A DNA stretch of 64,000 nt from Vigna angularis (Eukaryota > Streptophyta > Magnoliopsida > Fabales > Fabaceae). The stretch lies in contig NC_068974.1 of assembly GCF_016808095.1 (NCBI RefSeq), positions 10,478,001 through 10,542,000 on the forward strand. The letters run 5' to 3'. This document shows, one piece after another, positions 9,078 to 21,384 of this stretch. The translations under genes and the position numbers were made by a program. Within the stretch, counting starts at the first letter, position 1; every line of letters begins with the position of its first letter. Below the pieces are notes generated by a model, which worked only from the letters and a program-made list of their open reading frames with translations, did not search any database and had not been told where the DNA came from.

Positions 9078-12000
9078 CTTTGTTTTTAAGAGTTTTCTTA
9101 ATTTAGAGGGTTAAAAACTTTCACTTAGACAAGTCCCAGGTAAGAGAGGTGAGCTAAAGAGCTACTTAAATACCAAGTCTTGCCTTGCCAGAAATGTTTT
9201 AGGCTACTAACTAATTACCCCTTAAACTAAAATCACCTTTAGAAACAAAGTACACAACTCAAACAATCACAAACAATTAAGCACAATTAAAAGACTAGAC
9301 TCTCGGACTCTAATGTGATAAGACTTAGAGTTTAATTCCTTTTAGCCTAAATCACCCCTAAACATAAAACACAAAGCAAATCAAAATTAAAGTCTACTCC
9401 TATGGTGAGGCTTGTAGCTTTGGCTAGTCAAGACACACTCACCTATCTAGCTATACTAAAATTAAAGCAAGTAAAGTTGCCAAGAGTTTGAAAGAGCACC
9501 AAGGACTCTTCTAAAGCACTTGGACTTTATAAAAGGCCTTTTACAATGCAGAATAAACCCAATCAAAAAGCTAACACTAGACTATTACAATCCAGATTAC
9601 ACAAAAACAAATTCAAATAAAACAAGCTATGCTACTAGTCTTGTTCTTGAACGTTCTGGGTACGGTTCACTGCTGCAGGGCTTCACTTGATCAAAATATG
9701 GCCTTCAACTACCTCTCTCACCCTAATCAAGAAATTAACTTGTCCAATCCTGCAACACAAATGAATCAAGGTTGTTGTCACTTACACCCTTAGTAAAACT
9801 AGTTTGCACAAAAATATAGGGCAGTAAGAACTTCCCTTTCTCTTGGTTGCACAAACTCTCTAGTGAGATTCTGCAGCTGCTCAATTAAACTCCTGGACAA
9901 TTTGAATTCCAATGAAAACAACTCTGCACAGATAATTCACACCAATTCAGCAGATCATGTAATTCAATAATGAACAATTTAAATCCAAAACAGTTTAAAC
10001 AGTCATAAGCAATTAAACTAGATAACTCCCTTTAGTTCAAAGCTTCCACATTAAGTGCTTAGATTTCTGTTTTCTCAGTAAATTTCTGCTCAAGCTAAAC
10101 TCTCAAATATCAGTTCTGCACACACCAAAATCAAACCAGATTCTATTAGACAAATGCAAATGGTCATTATACCAGATTCAAATGGATGTAATTCTAAGCT
10201 GAAACCAGATTGATTAACAACCACCCAGTCTAATCAAAATCAGATTAATCCAATACAATGCAGAATAATTCCAATTTAGAATTCAGATTGGCTAATCCTA
10301 GTGTACAAAAACTGTCATACCAGATTCAACACTTGAAATTATGCTAATCAAAGACAAGCTATAACAAGAATAGTTCAACCAAAACAAAAGAAATTTAAGG
10401 TGAAAGAAACTCCCTTCAGTTCAGATGACTGCTTGTAGCTTGCCTACGTTAAATCTGCTAAGCCAACAATAAAACTAGACCAGCACTATCACTTAATGTA
10501 TGGATGTCCAAACTTGCTAAACCAAATTCAATTTTCAGGAACAGTTAAACCATATGATATCCACATAATATTCAATCAAATATGGTTAACTATTTCTAAT
10601 TAGGCACAAATATAACACGAAACTACACAACAGAATGAAGAAACTCCCTATTCAGCTTGGTGTAGTTTATGCAGGTAACAAAGCTCCTTTTTCTCCATTG
10701 TAGGTATTCTTGTCTTAAATTTCCCACACGTACAAACTGCTTTTGAACAGTGTTAATCAGAACAAAAACTGCACAACTAAATGGTCAGCACATTGCAAGT
10801 TCAGAAGTTATTTCAGCACTTAAAACAAAAACACCTCTCAACAATAAATTTGGTTCTTAGATGCAACCACACAAAACTCACAAAAATCAGGTCTATCTTT
10901 GGAAGTTTAAAGCACTCAAAAAAAAAATGAAAGATTTAGAAGGGAGATTCTCCCTTGGCAGTTCAAGGCTTGAGAGTCTTTTAGACCACTACCACCTAAG
11001 ATGCTACCAAGCACACAAACCTCCTTTCAAATTCCAGAAATCCAGAGTGTACAAGCTTCTCAATCAAGAATGGCTAGGCTAAGGTCAAAATCAGAAACCA
11101 GAACAGAACAGGACAGCCACAAGACAATGACAACATAGCAGATAATGAAACTGACTCAAGATCAACTCTAGATCAGATTATGAAAACAAACAAAGCTCAA
11201 ATTAGAACAGTTGAACAGATTTTACATGTAATGTAGACAAAACTAAGACAACCAACAAATGACAAACAAGAAACAAAGCTATTTAAGAAGAAGGCACAAA
11301 AACTGAACCTACCAAAGGATCTAGAACAGATTCATAAAATAAGAAACAGAAACAAGTTGCAATATCATCAAAATTTTAAGCTCAAAGCAATTGAGTGAAA
11401 CTGTTTGATGAAATGTTAATAGAGAACAACAGTTTTCTGGTGCACCAGATTTCAGAAAAGTTAACTGCCTTGGTCTTTCAGCTTTTTATAACTATGTAAA
11501 TGTTTCTTTTGTCAATTGTTTTACATGTAAACAGAAAGACCAAGTTTTTGCTGCAATGATAACTCAATTTCAAATGCACCAATTCCACAAATTTCAGAAA
11601 AGGCAAAAAACTAGCAACTTGTGAATGAAAAAATGCCAAAAGTTTGGTGGTTTAAAGAATGAAAAGGCTTAGGGCAGCTATTAACTCATGGTTTCTTTGC
11701 ATCGTCAGTTTCAAATATCTAAAACAAACTTGTTTGTAAAGCAACTGGATGCAGAAACACACTATCTCAAAATTTGATTTAGTCAGCCCCAAATTACTCA
11801 AATTAAGCAACTCTTCCACTCAAATTTTGACTTAATGAATCAAATGACCTTTGAACACTTAAATTGAACCAGAAACAACAACTCAAACTTGAACAAGACA
11901 CTAAATCAACAATTAAAGATGTTTAGCAATGATCTATGTGCTAAACCAGATTTGAAACAAAATAACTAGACTCAAGCAAAGCAATATAGATCGGCCAACT

Positions 12001-12548
12001 GCAAATGAGACTCTAATGAAGTTTTCTCAGTGCAACCAAGCTTTGCCAAAGGAATTCATTGCTTATATAGTATGCACATGGTACTGGCTCAATCAATCAG
12101 ATGCATCTCAATGCTAAATTCAAAATAGATTATACTTCAATCAGCTAGTCAGATCTGAGATTAATGTCACTTTTGCATGCACCTGAGCTCACAATGACTG
12201 TATCATAGCTCATATGGTGTACAACCACTGATCATATAATCCAGAATCTCAGGAAAAAATCAAATACAGCTTTGAACACAGAATTTATGACATTTTAAGC
12301 AATTAAACATAACTGTAAACATGACAGAATATGATTCATCAATGAAAATGACTCAAATGAACAAATGGACCGATTAAAATGAGGAAAAGACTCAAAGAAA
12401 AGCTGGCACACACAAATAGACTCAAAAATAATGACTCAAGCACAGGATACACAACCTTATCAGAATTTGGTAACCTAAACACATAAATTGAACAAACGCG
12501 AAATCAACACAAGACATTCAATGAAGATAATGAACAATGCGAAAAATT
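9078..12548. other. About 3.5 kb without genes (leader or LTR of the minus-strand gypsy element?)
   Basis: It is AT-rich with many aac/caaa runs on the plus strand. It has no long frame on either strand and no domain I recognise. Its position, upstream of the minus-strand gag and inside the 300-bp direct repeat, fits a very long 5' region of that element, but this is inference. Confidence 0.5.
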
Positions 12549-12848
12549 GATCAAGAACACTCTTGAGAGAGAAATGCGAATGAGAAATAAGTGAAGAGTG
12601 ATGTGCTGATGAAGATACGAAGGAGGACGCGTGACTATTGAAGGTGTAGGCAGTTTGGAACGCTGATGTGAGGTGGCAACGAAGAATGGTAACGTGAGAG
12701 AGAAGCACGGTGGAAATTGGAAAATGAAAGTGAGAGAGATGCTAGGAAGGTGGCCAGAGGGAGTCTTTGGACTCTCTCTAGCCTATGACTTTCAAGAGAG
12801 AATAATTTCTGATTTCAGAAAATTCAATTCTCATTAATCTTAAAAGTG
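12549..12848. repeat. Direct repeat, right copy (300 bp)
   Basis: Pairs with 7752-8052. Both ends of the similarity are sharp: the sequences diverge at once outside gatcaagaac and aaaagtg. Confidence 0.85.
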
Positions 12849-12859
12849 CTAATACAAGA

Positions 12860-13564
12860 GAGGAGTTAGGTATTTATAATAACCCATGCTCCTTAAGAGC
12901 TAAGCTATGAAAAGGATTCCATCATTTTGGATAAACAATATTGGAGATTCAACTCTAATAAAAAGCACTGAAGTTGATTATGAATTTGGGACAATCGACT
13001 TTGGTTAACAAGGGTTAAAAAAATTCCATGAGTTGGAATACTATTATCTCTTTATTGATTACATACTGTTGATTGTTTTATATTTGCTATTTCTCTATGT
13101 TATAATTGATTGAAATGTTTGAGAGATTATACTGAGATTGTTATATTGATATTGCATTGATATGCTTACATGTTTTCTAACTGATACAAATCTATCAAAT
13201 GTCAATAAATGCTCTGTTGTATTCTATGAATACTGCATTGTGCATCTGTGTTTTGAATATGAAACATGCATTACATATTTTTTAGATATTTCACATGCTT
13301 ATACTTAAGGGGGGAGTACATTCTTTCTTATGTTATTATCTGTGACAAGGGGAGCATCTATGTTTGCTTTATGATTTACTGATGCATCTCAGAAATAATT
13401 GATTATCTGAATATCAATACATGTTTGCATACCTTTTTGGCTAATGCCCAAAGGGCGAGAATTATACTCATATATGGATTGATATTTATTTCATAATCTG
13501 TATTGTTGTGTACAACATGGTTGTTTATTAATAATGTTTGTGCATCATAAAAAAAGAGGGAGAT
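12860..13564 (+). other. copia-1 3' non-coding region with polypurine tract
   Basis: It contains aggggggagtac (near 13312) and ggggagcat (near 13350), as is common before the 3' LTR of this copia group. It ends with the polypurine tract aaaaaaagagggaga at 13549-13563, just before the LTR start. No coding capacity. Confidence 0.65.
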
Positions 13565-14966
13565 TGTTGAGATTTTTGATAGGGGGAGCACTGGTTTAGT
13601 TGAACCTACAATGTCAGAGCTTCTGGTTTTTGATGATGACAACACATAATTAATAACACATGTTTTTGTGTTACATGTTCATTACTTTCATGATTATAAT
13701 TATATGAGAACATGTTTGTGTTGTGTTGATCATTGCAATTCACTATGTTATATATGTGAGATTTAATCTATGATTGCATGAAAATTTTTTTGGAAAAGAA
13801 AAACCACATGCACTTTAGTTGAACTTAAATTGTGTAGCAAAACAACAGTTTTAAGTCGACTTCATTATGAAGTAAGTCGATTAAAACTCGTGGTTTTGCA
13901 TAAACTTTTTCAAAGTGTGCTGTGAGAATTTTTGAAGAGAAATTTTTTCAAAACTATGTTTTTAACTGTTACAAAGTCGACTATGTGCGCAAGCCATTCG
14001 ACTAAGGTTTTTATGTTTTGAAATTCTGTTAATGCTTGTCTTAAAGTGTCTAACGACTATATTTTTAAATATGTTTGACCAAGCATTAAGTGCGAAACAA
14101 CTGCATTAATTTCATAATCAATTAATTGCTATGACTGCTACTAACTGTTATAACTGTCATGACTGTATTCGACATCATTAGTGGCCAAGTCGACTAAAGA
14201 ACGTCAGAATTGTGAAAAACTATATATTGACGCAAATTTGAATTCTGTAAGTAGTTTTGAGAATCTAACAAATTGTGTTATAATTTTTAGATTAATGTTG
14301 TCTTACAGATTTGGGAAAAGCTCCAAGAACTCTTAAAGAAGACCATGGTGTTCATCTTTGGAGATAGCTTGAAGAATAAGGATTGTGTGCTTTTATTGTC
14401 TGATCAAATCTACACTGAAGGTGTTTGTTTTGGTGATCAGGAATTCAATCTTGTGAAGATTAGTGTTGTTGCCCTGTTGTGGCTATAGGAAGAGGACGTG
14501 TTGCGTTCTGGACTTTGAGGGGTTTCTCAAAGGGTTGAAGATGGCAAGAGAGGGGACATCTTGTTGTTGGTCTTTGTGTGTTGTATGCCTATATTTTGAT
14601 TAGAGGGTTAGAAAGGTGTTTTAAATTTGGACGTGGAGGTCTCTATAAAAGCCTTGTTGTAAAAACATTGATCATTATAGTGCATTTACTTCCTGGTGAG
14701 GAAGGACACTAGATGTAGGCTTGGCCGAACTAGTATAAAAAGGAGTGTTTGATTTTTCTATCCCTACACTTTTACTTAATCGACTTTGTACTACGTTTAA
14801 TCAACTTTATTTCTGTTGCACTTAAAAATCTTTTTCTTTGTATTTCAAGAAAGTTTTTTAAAGTCATCTACTTTGCGAAACATATTTAAAGAAAACATTG
14901 TTTTTGTATTTCACCAGTTCACCCCCCGTCTTGGTGTTGAAAATTAAGTCATTATATTTTAATACA
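13565..14966 (+). repeat. copia-1 3' LTR
   Basis: It starts TGTTGAGATTTTTGATAG after a polypurine tract and ends near ttaataca. It is homologous to the solo LTR at 30693-32103 over its full length and to 1-611 over its last third. It includes a dyad around gacttcattatgaagtaagtc (13858-13880). Confidence 0.85.
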
Positions 14967-16084
14967 AACATAGATCCAGGCACAATGTGATCGAATGTAA
15001 TTTCAAACTTGATAAGGCATATAATTTGCAATGGATTCAAACTAGATATCATAATTTACTGTTCAAATGGAATCTAACCTTATACACTAGACAAGATGTT
15101 ATAATCAAAGAATCACATAACTAAAGTGATCAAATGACTCATTAATCAATTATAACCATTTGTAATCGATTAAATGTAAGTAATAGAGTGTATAAGTTTA
15201 ACAAAATATGCTAATAACAAAATTTTAATCTGCTCAAATTCAAATATAAAGAAAATAGTTCTAGATATCATAGGTAAACTTGAGATAAGATCTAGATTAA
15301 CATAGTAATATCATAAGTGAAAGTTCTAAACATATAAATCTTACATTATTGGTGTTGTAAGTGCTTTTGATCCTTTTTGATTCTTCATCAAATAAAGGGG
15401 AGATAGGATTAAGGATGTATAATATTAGGAATAGAAATATTAATGTGATGTATAGGATGTATTTTGTATCAATAATCACTTTGCATGTTTGCATGGTAAC
15501 TTATGTTTATGAAACAAAACCATAATTAACGACCTAGGCAAGAAATAAGTATAATCGAAATATAGGATAAGTTATGATAGTACAAAATCAGGGAGAGTCT
15601 CTAGATTCTTAAAGTTCATCTTAGGAGTTCACATTTACATTCATGTAAAATGTTTTTTGTTTAAATATAAAATTTGTTGGTTGTTGTTTACTTTATGTTT
15701 GTATTTTATTGTATATATTCTGTTGTTTAATTCATGTCTTAACTTATATTTGTTCTTTTCGACTGTGTCCACTAACCCGCGTGCAAAAGGTAAAAACAAT
15801 AAAAAAAATGTAAAACACACAACGAACCAAACACATAAAACTTAAAACTCAGCGTTGAACTAAGTAAGATTATACAACGTTTAAATATGTATTTGTTAAA
15901 CATAAAACAAGGGGAGATTGTTATGACAAAATCGTCTATGTGCGTAAATGCTCTCATGTTTTGAAGTTTAACCAAATAACATTAAATAGAATAATAATCT
16001 AAAAACAACATAGGATGAAAATACAAAGACTTAGAATCAAAATCCCTAACACAAAAAACCATAAGAAAACACATAGGATATTAG
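14967..16084. other. No gene or element identified
   Basis: AT-rich DNA with only short, unsupported frames. A purine run (caaggggagattgttatgac, near 15908) looks like a polypurine tract followed by an LTR start, but I could not pair it with anything. Confidence 0.5.
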
Positions 16085-16459
16085 AAAACCACTCGGTTGC
16101 AACTTTTTTTATACTCTGATTGACTCTTTTGCATTCTGGTTAACTAGTTGACTTTTCTGGTTTGACTGGTTGACTTTTCTGGTTGACTGGTTGACTTTTC
16201 TGGTTAACTGGTTGACTTTTCTGGTTTCTGGTTGACTTTTCTGAATTCTAATCATTCGGTACTTCAACTCTTCTTTCAAACCATTCAATTAGCCTACAAA
16301 ATCAAGGGAATCTAGCACAAAACCATTAAATTCACCTTCAGCTCTCTTATTTCCAACAATTCAATAAAATCATGAGTTCAAGCTAATTTCTAAGTCATAA
16401 AAGTTGTAATTGAAGTCAATTTTAAGTATTAAAATAACAGTTTTTCAATTCTTATAACA
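16085..16459 (-). repeat. Athila-like 3' LTR fragment (minus strand)
   Basis: It matches the outer part of the inverted LTR at 37600-37921 (cattcggtacttcaactcttctttc, ataacagtttttcaa). On the minus strand it is preceded by a polypurine-like tract, the complement of caaccccaaactta at 16459-16472. That is the same as the tract before the LTR at 47179. Only the U3 end is left. Confidence 0.78.
16128..16245 (-). repeat. Minisatellite of ttctggttgactggttgactt units
   Basis: Five to six imperfect copies of a 20-24-bp unit lie inside the LTR fragment. The homologous LTR at 37620-37710 has fewer copies, so the array length varies between copies. Confidence 0.75.
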
Positions 16460-16506
16460 ACCCCAAACTTAGAACTTTGCTTGTTCTCGAGCAAAACAAA
16501 ACCTAG

Positions 16507-17281
16507 TGATGGAAGTAGCTCCATGACGCGTACAATGATGCTTCAAGACGTAGAGAATGGCAGCGGATGAAAGATGACAGTGGATGTCCGAATGCACTCA
16601 AGGTGTTTGTGAAATTTTCTGGTGGTGTTTGGATGAGTGTTTTGGTAGATTTCTAACTCAGTAGGCTTTCCAAAGGGGAAAGGAGCTAGAGGAGGTGCTA
16701 GATAACAAAGCATAGAGGTGAACTTGAGAGTAATAGCTGGAAATTGGTAGCATTTCTTTACTTCAATTCAAGTTGAGTTTACAAATGATGAAGCTCTCAT
16801 TTATAGGAGAAGATGAGCTTGGAAGTGTGCAAGGAAAGCTACCGAATTATGCTAATTACATGTGCTGAAAACTAATGAACGTGAGTTGCATTTTTAACGA
16901 AGGAAGCATGAAGAATGTGCTTCAAATGAAGATGGCTCACGGTGTGGCTTATGTTCCACGTGAAAAACAAGTAAAGTGTGCTTCAAAGTAAAGAAGAGCC
17001 ATGGCTGAATGTGTTGCACATGGAAAGTGTGGAAAACATGCTTCATGGCTGGTTGCAACATACATTCTTACTTGCTTCCTTTGTTTCCTCTTTGCTTGGC
17101 AACTCTCCTAGGAACTTTCCAACTTTTATTGTCCTACAAACAATGTAAATCGAATTAGTTAAAGAGAACATGCTAAGACTTAGAAAGAAAAGATTAAGTC
17201 CTTTATTCAACTTCCCTTTCTTGGTCTTAGAGTAAAGTTGATACTTCTTTGGATGGGAAGTCCCTAAAGGGGTTGTCATCA
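16507..17281 (-). repeat. Chromovirus-like Ty3/gypsy 3' LTR (minus strand)
   Basis: Read on the minus strand it begins TGATGACAACCCC after the polypurine tract aaagagggagggaa and ends CTTCCATCA. The sequence before the tract encodes LRTNHF, like the LRTN..F end of chromovirus (Tekay-type) polyproteins. Length is 775 bp. It abuts Athila-like 3' sequence at 16506. Confidence 0.75.
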
Positions 17282-17639
17282 TTCCCTCCCTCTTTAAAAG
17301 TGATTTGTCCTCAAATTAGGAAGAAAGAAAGAAGCACAACTTTGGTTTTTGGGTTCCTCCTGGATCAAAAATATATCTACAAAAGATAGCAAAATTTAGT
17401 ATGATTAATGAGATATATGCAAAGATAAGAAGATAAAATGAAAGCCTTTTGAGAAAAATGGTATGAGAAGAAGTCTTGGCCTTTAATATATTTTTGGATT
17501 CACTTTGTTTTGAACCTTCCCCATGATAAAATGCAGAAACAAAGTTGTGTTTTTTAGAAGAAGAATCAAGGTATTTACCTTTTAAGGAAGAAGTTAACAA
17601 CATGCATACCTTTGTCTCCTTCTTCATCTTTGGAGAATG

Positions 17640-17835
17640 TTGGTTGTCCAACCTATTATCTTGTTTTCTTTCTTTTTCAATTTTTCTTTGATTATTATCT
17701 CATCCTCTTTCACTTGTTCAAGTGTAAGAGGAATCAATGTGATTTTATTGCCTTTATGGAGGAAAGTTATTTTGTTGGTATAGCCATCATGAGTGGAATT
17801 ATGATCAAATTGCCATGGCCTAGAATGACGGTGAA
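17640..17835 (-). pseudogene. Chromovirus-like pol fragment after the protease
   Basis: The minus-strand frame reads RPWQFDHNSTHDGYTNKIT followed by FLHKGNKITLIPLTLEQV. This is the conserved GRPWQ(F/Y)D...HDGYTN...KI.L.PL block between protease and reverse transcriptase of plant chromoviruses. RT, RNase H and integrase are absent between it and the LTR at 17281, so the element has a large internal deletion. Confidence 0.8.
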
Positions 17836-17839
17836 AATG

Positions 17840-18594
17840 TGTTTCCGTATGACATCGAATGCCCTAGAATTAGACATGAAAAGGTTATAAAATGTCGAAT
17901 GCCCTAGCGTTAGATGTCAAAAGGTTGGTGAATTCAATAAAAATTTGAGTGGGACACTGAAAATTCATTCACTTTATCATAGTTCGCGAGCTCTCTTCTC
18001 TACTCAAAATTTTCTTGAACGAAGTTTGATGACCATCACATGTAATCTTTCTTTCATTTGATACAAATGCATGTTAATTAACTACTTTAGGTATGATTTT
18101 CGTTTGTCCTTCATAGGCCCATTTTGATTTCTCTTTCACTCGTGGCAACACTTTATTTTGACAAACCCACCTTTTGAAGGTTAGTTTTTATTTTCGTTTT
18201 GAAGAACTTATTTATTGAAATTTGTTGTTGTTGTTGTTTGGTTGAACTTCTTTGTTGTTGTTGTTTGTTGTTTGTTGTTGTTTGTTGTTTGTTGGTTTTG
18301 TTTGTTGTTGATACTACACTGCACGTTCATAGTTCATGCTTTATAAAATACCAAAAACTGGAATTTGTTGTTTTTCTACTTTTCAAGTCTCATAGAGTTG
18401 CAAAAAAGGATCACAAAGGATCATAACTAATTATAAAAAAACAAAAAAATTGATTAAATATCAAATTGTTCTATGTTGAACGTTAATTAACTTAACTTAA
18501 CGTCAAAATTTTTAAATTCAACGTCAATTTAACTTCTCCAGATATGTTTCAGCCTCGAATTCGATGTAAGAGGCCGAAAAAGACCGACCTTATA
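17840..18594. other. AT-rich spacer with TTG microsatellite; CACTA subterminal sequence at its right end
   Basis: 18222-18310 is a run of gtt repeats with small interruptions. 18480-18540 has repeated aacgtca motifs, as found in CACTA subterminal regions. No gene. Confidence 0.6.
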
Positions 18595-18610
18595 CGTTTT
18601 TGTACTAGTG
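18595..18610. repeat. CACTA-type terminus (reads CACTAGTACAAAAACG on the minus strand)
   Basis: cgtttttgtactagtg at 18595-18610 is the usual CACTAGTACAAAAA end of a plant CACTA element in reverse. The element would extend to the left. I could not find its partner end, so only one terminus is supported. Confidence 0.55.
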
Positions 18611-18689
18611 GGCGTTTATGAGTGAGTATGTTGTTTGGCAATCAGACGCTACTAATGGAACTCTTCTTGCTGCCATCACTGAAACTGCA

Positions 18690-21374
18690 CAATACTACCT
18701 TCCGGTCTATTCATCAACAGGCAAAAAAACCGTGCCATATTTTCAGCCTAGAAGTAAACAATTACAAAAAAAGCTTCAACAATAAAGTGTAATCTAACAA
18801 TCACAGGGTCATCAACAATGAAAAGTGTAGAATCTTACAACAGCTGTGTCTATCCTTTTCCGGTCTCTGATCCCCTTACCCAATGAGTCAATCACAAATA
18901 TCTCTAATGAACTCAATTTCACTGAATAACACCACCAGTGATCATCGTGGACAAATGGCATAAACAACTACAAATAGTCAAAAAAATATCAATAACACAT
19001 TTCCGACCCAAAACTACATAAATATTGCACATTAAAGGTTACTCACAAAGTCAGCTGTGCCAAAGTCTCCAAGTCCAAAATGATCGCAACGCAGATAACT
19101 GTTATAGTTATGAAGCGTGAATACATGACGATTTTGGGGACATTTCCTATAATCTGTAAGAATATGGTGCTGTGGACAATTTCAAAATCATCAATCCAAA
19201 ATCAATCAAAAAAAATTTATTCAACTTAATCAAAAATACAATATCAAATTTTATTTACCTAGTATAATGGACTAAAATGAATCCTCTTAACAACACCACA
19301 CAACCTTTTCTCAAAGTACATAAACATGGTACAAGCAAATAACACCACCTACACAATAAAAAAATTCCACTTTATTAACATAAACTACAACATCAAACAC
19401 AAAGAAATGTAAGAATACTAACCATGTTATCAACGTATTTCATCGGGGCCAAAGTGTAAAATGAAGTCGTGCTCAAGGTTTTCCTAATTATCTCGCTTAC
19501 AACCCTAAACATATAAATATTAGTCAATCACATTGAAAACAGATTGGCCAACCACAGCTACAGTTCACACCAAATACCTGTATATAGTGATCTCTCTGAC
19601 GCTTACTACTCTATACAATTGGTCTACATCAACAGTGGTCCTTGGATCCCCAGCAAAACTTCGCAATGGGGGGATAACAAATGGGACGACCTCATGTTGG
19701 ACTTCATCACCATCATCGTCAATTTCAATAAAAACAATTTTTTCATCACTTCTTGAAACTATCTCATCTTCATATGAGGTTCTATCCTCCCCTCTTGCTT
19801 CCGTATCTGCACCTAGAGGGTCATCAACTGCATTACCATCACCACCAACTTCAGGCTCTTGGTCACCCCCAACTTCAGGTGCTTCACCAACTCCGCCACC
19901 AACTTCTTCATCACTACCACATGCATCTTTTTCGGTAAAGATTGGAGTTTCACAAATCTCAATTAACTCCCTAGTAAGAACTCCAATCTTGGCATTCAAT
20001 GCTCTGAGTTCTTCATTGTTTTTCCTCAATCTCTCCTCGGCACCTACTTCCCATGTGCCGTCATCAGAGCTTTCGTCATCATCTTCCTCAAGCTTGGATC
20101 CTTCAGCGCTGGATGCTTCACTCATCCCTCCATCATCCATGTGGAAAGCTGCACGGATTTCCGGCCGATGACGATCCTCCTTACTTACATACCACTCCAG
20201 ATTTAACTGCACCATTATCACACAACATATTTTCACAAATAAGACAATCAATTTTTACATAAATAATCACAAAAGTCAAAGCACTTACATCTCCGGTCTT
20301 AAATATATGTTCAATTTTTTCAGTGCTTGCTTTATATGGGAACCATCGCATTATGCGCGGGAAAAACCTGTGTGAAGCATGACCATACAAAGAAAGTCTT
20401 TCAACCGTCCAAGCCTACAATATCATAATATTATTTCATCAAACCTAATTGACAATGTTCTTCACTACATCAAAATAATCAACTATAAATCATGTTACCT
20501 GTAACACTGCCACATTGCCACTAAGAGTGAGTGAATGCGCAATATCTCCTGTCATAATTTTCTTCTTACATTTATTTAAATTCTGTACAATATGATTATG
20601 TACACCAGTGCACCAATCGTATAGACACAAACTGTCTAAGTCATCTAACACTACAAAAAGCATGTTACAAACACGCCTTGATTTCCTAGGAAAATAAAAA
20701 ACAACCAAACAAAATAATATATATAACCTACATACTACATCAACATCAATGTCATTATCATGCACAATTACATTAAACATGTCCGTCAAATCCTTCAAAC
20801 TGATACTTTTTGATTTGAACATTTCACCAATCATTCCAACAACTACTTCATCAAACGGAATCTCTAAACCACCTCTTTCTAAACCTAGGCTCATTAACAC
20901 ATCAATAACTGAAAAGGGCACCAATTTTTGACACACTCTAAAACTATTATCATGCCCGGCCCACCTACAAACCATAACCTTCAGTAATTTCAAATTCACC
21001 TCCACAGGGTTATTAATATTCAAACACCACATAATTGGAGTCATCCTAATGTGCTCCACATGACACTTTTGTAGTAAACGATTCATTTCAATAATGATGG
21101 ATGAGTCCATCGAGATAAGAAGCCGCCACTACAAAAAAAATGATTATAACTTGATTAAAAACTACAATTCATACGATAATAAATAATCTATAATAAATTA
21201 ATTATAATTTTTCTTACACTTCAGTTTTTCCCTTCCATTGAAACTGCCCTAACAAAATTACAATCCACACTCGTTATATCATTAAGGTTAATGAAACAGC
21301 AAAAACGATATGTAAAACAGAATGTGAGGGCTCGACCAATTTAACTTACCACAGCAACGACAATGGTCCACGGC
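18690..21374 (-). pseudogene. Transposon-borne Ulp1/C48-protease-like gene remnant (multi-exon)
   Basis: Minus-strand coding blocks with plausible GT-AG introns run from about 21374 downwards. The first main block (21110-20490) has CLNINNPVEVNL and FSVIDVLMSLGL, like the N-terminal domain of plant transposon Ulp1-like proteins. Then come a YGHASHRFFPRIMRWFPY exon, an acidic exon (20195-19580), and short exons ending in DDHWWCYSV...FVIDSLGK. The HW and IDSL segments fit the catalytic His and Asp of C48 peptidases. The expected downstream block with the catalytic Cys (usually ..DCG) is not found. The last readable piece, MARFFCLLMNRPEG, soon runs into stops near the CACTA terminus at 18610. I take this as a truncated gene of a MULE or CACTA element. 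Confidence 0.7.
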
Positions 21375-21384
21375 CTGCACAAAA

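Larger units (their letters stand above)
1..14966 (+). mobile_element. copia-1: decayed Ty1/copia LTR retrotransposon, interrupted
   Basis: The 3' part of a 5' LTR (1-611), a PBS, a broken gag-pol in copia order (protease, integrase, reverse transcriptase, RNase H) and a 3' LTR (13565-14966) can be read on the plus strand. Sequence 1-590 matches 14318-14945 closely, which pairs the two LTRs. The element is interrupted by a solo gypsy LTR (3294-4760) and by about 7.4 kb of other repeats (5487 to about 12860). The reverse transcriptase style (FLNGY, YVDDIIFGSTK) and the gggggag-rich 3' region suggest the SIRE/Maximus group, which is inference. Frameshifts, stops and an altered protease site mean it cannot be active. 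Confidence 0.9.

Noticed and set aside
19533..20171. Plus-strand Ser/Pro-rich 212-residue frame
   Set aside because: It is antisense to the acidic exon of the minus-strand C48-like gene, which has family similarity and splice sites.
21127..21140. cactacaaaaaaaa looks like a CACTA terminus
   Set aside because: On the minus strand it is ttttttttgtag followed by coding sequence, that is, a splice acceptor of the C48-like gene. No subterminal repeats or partner end.
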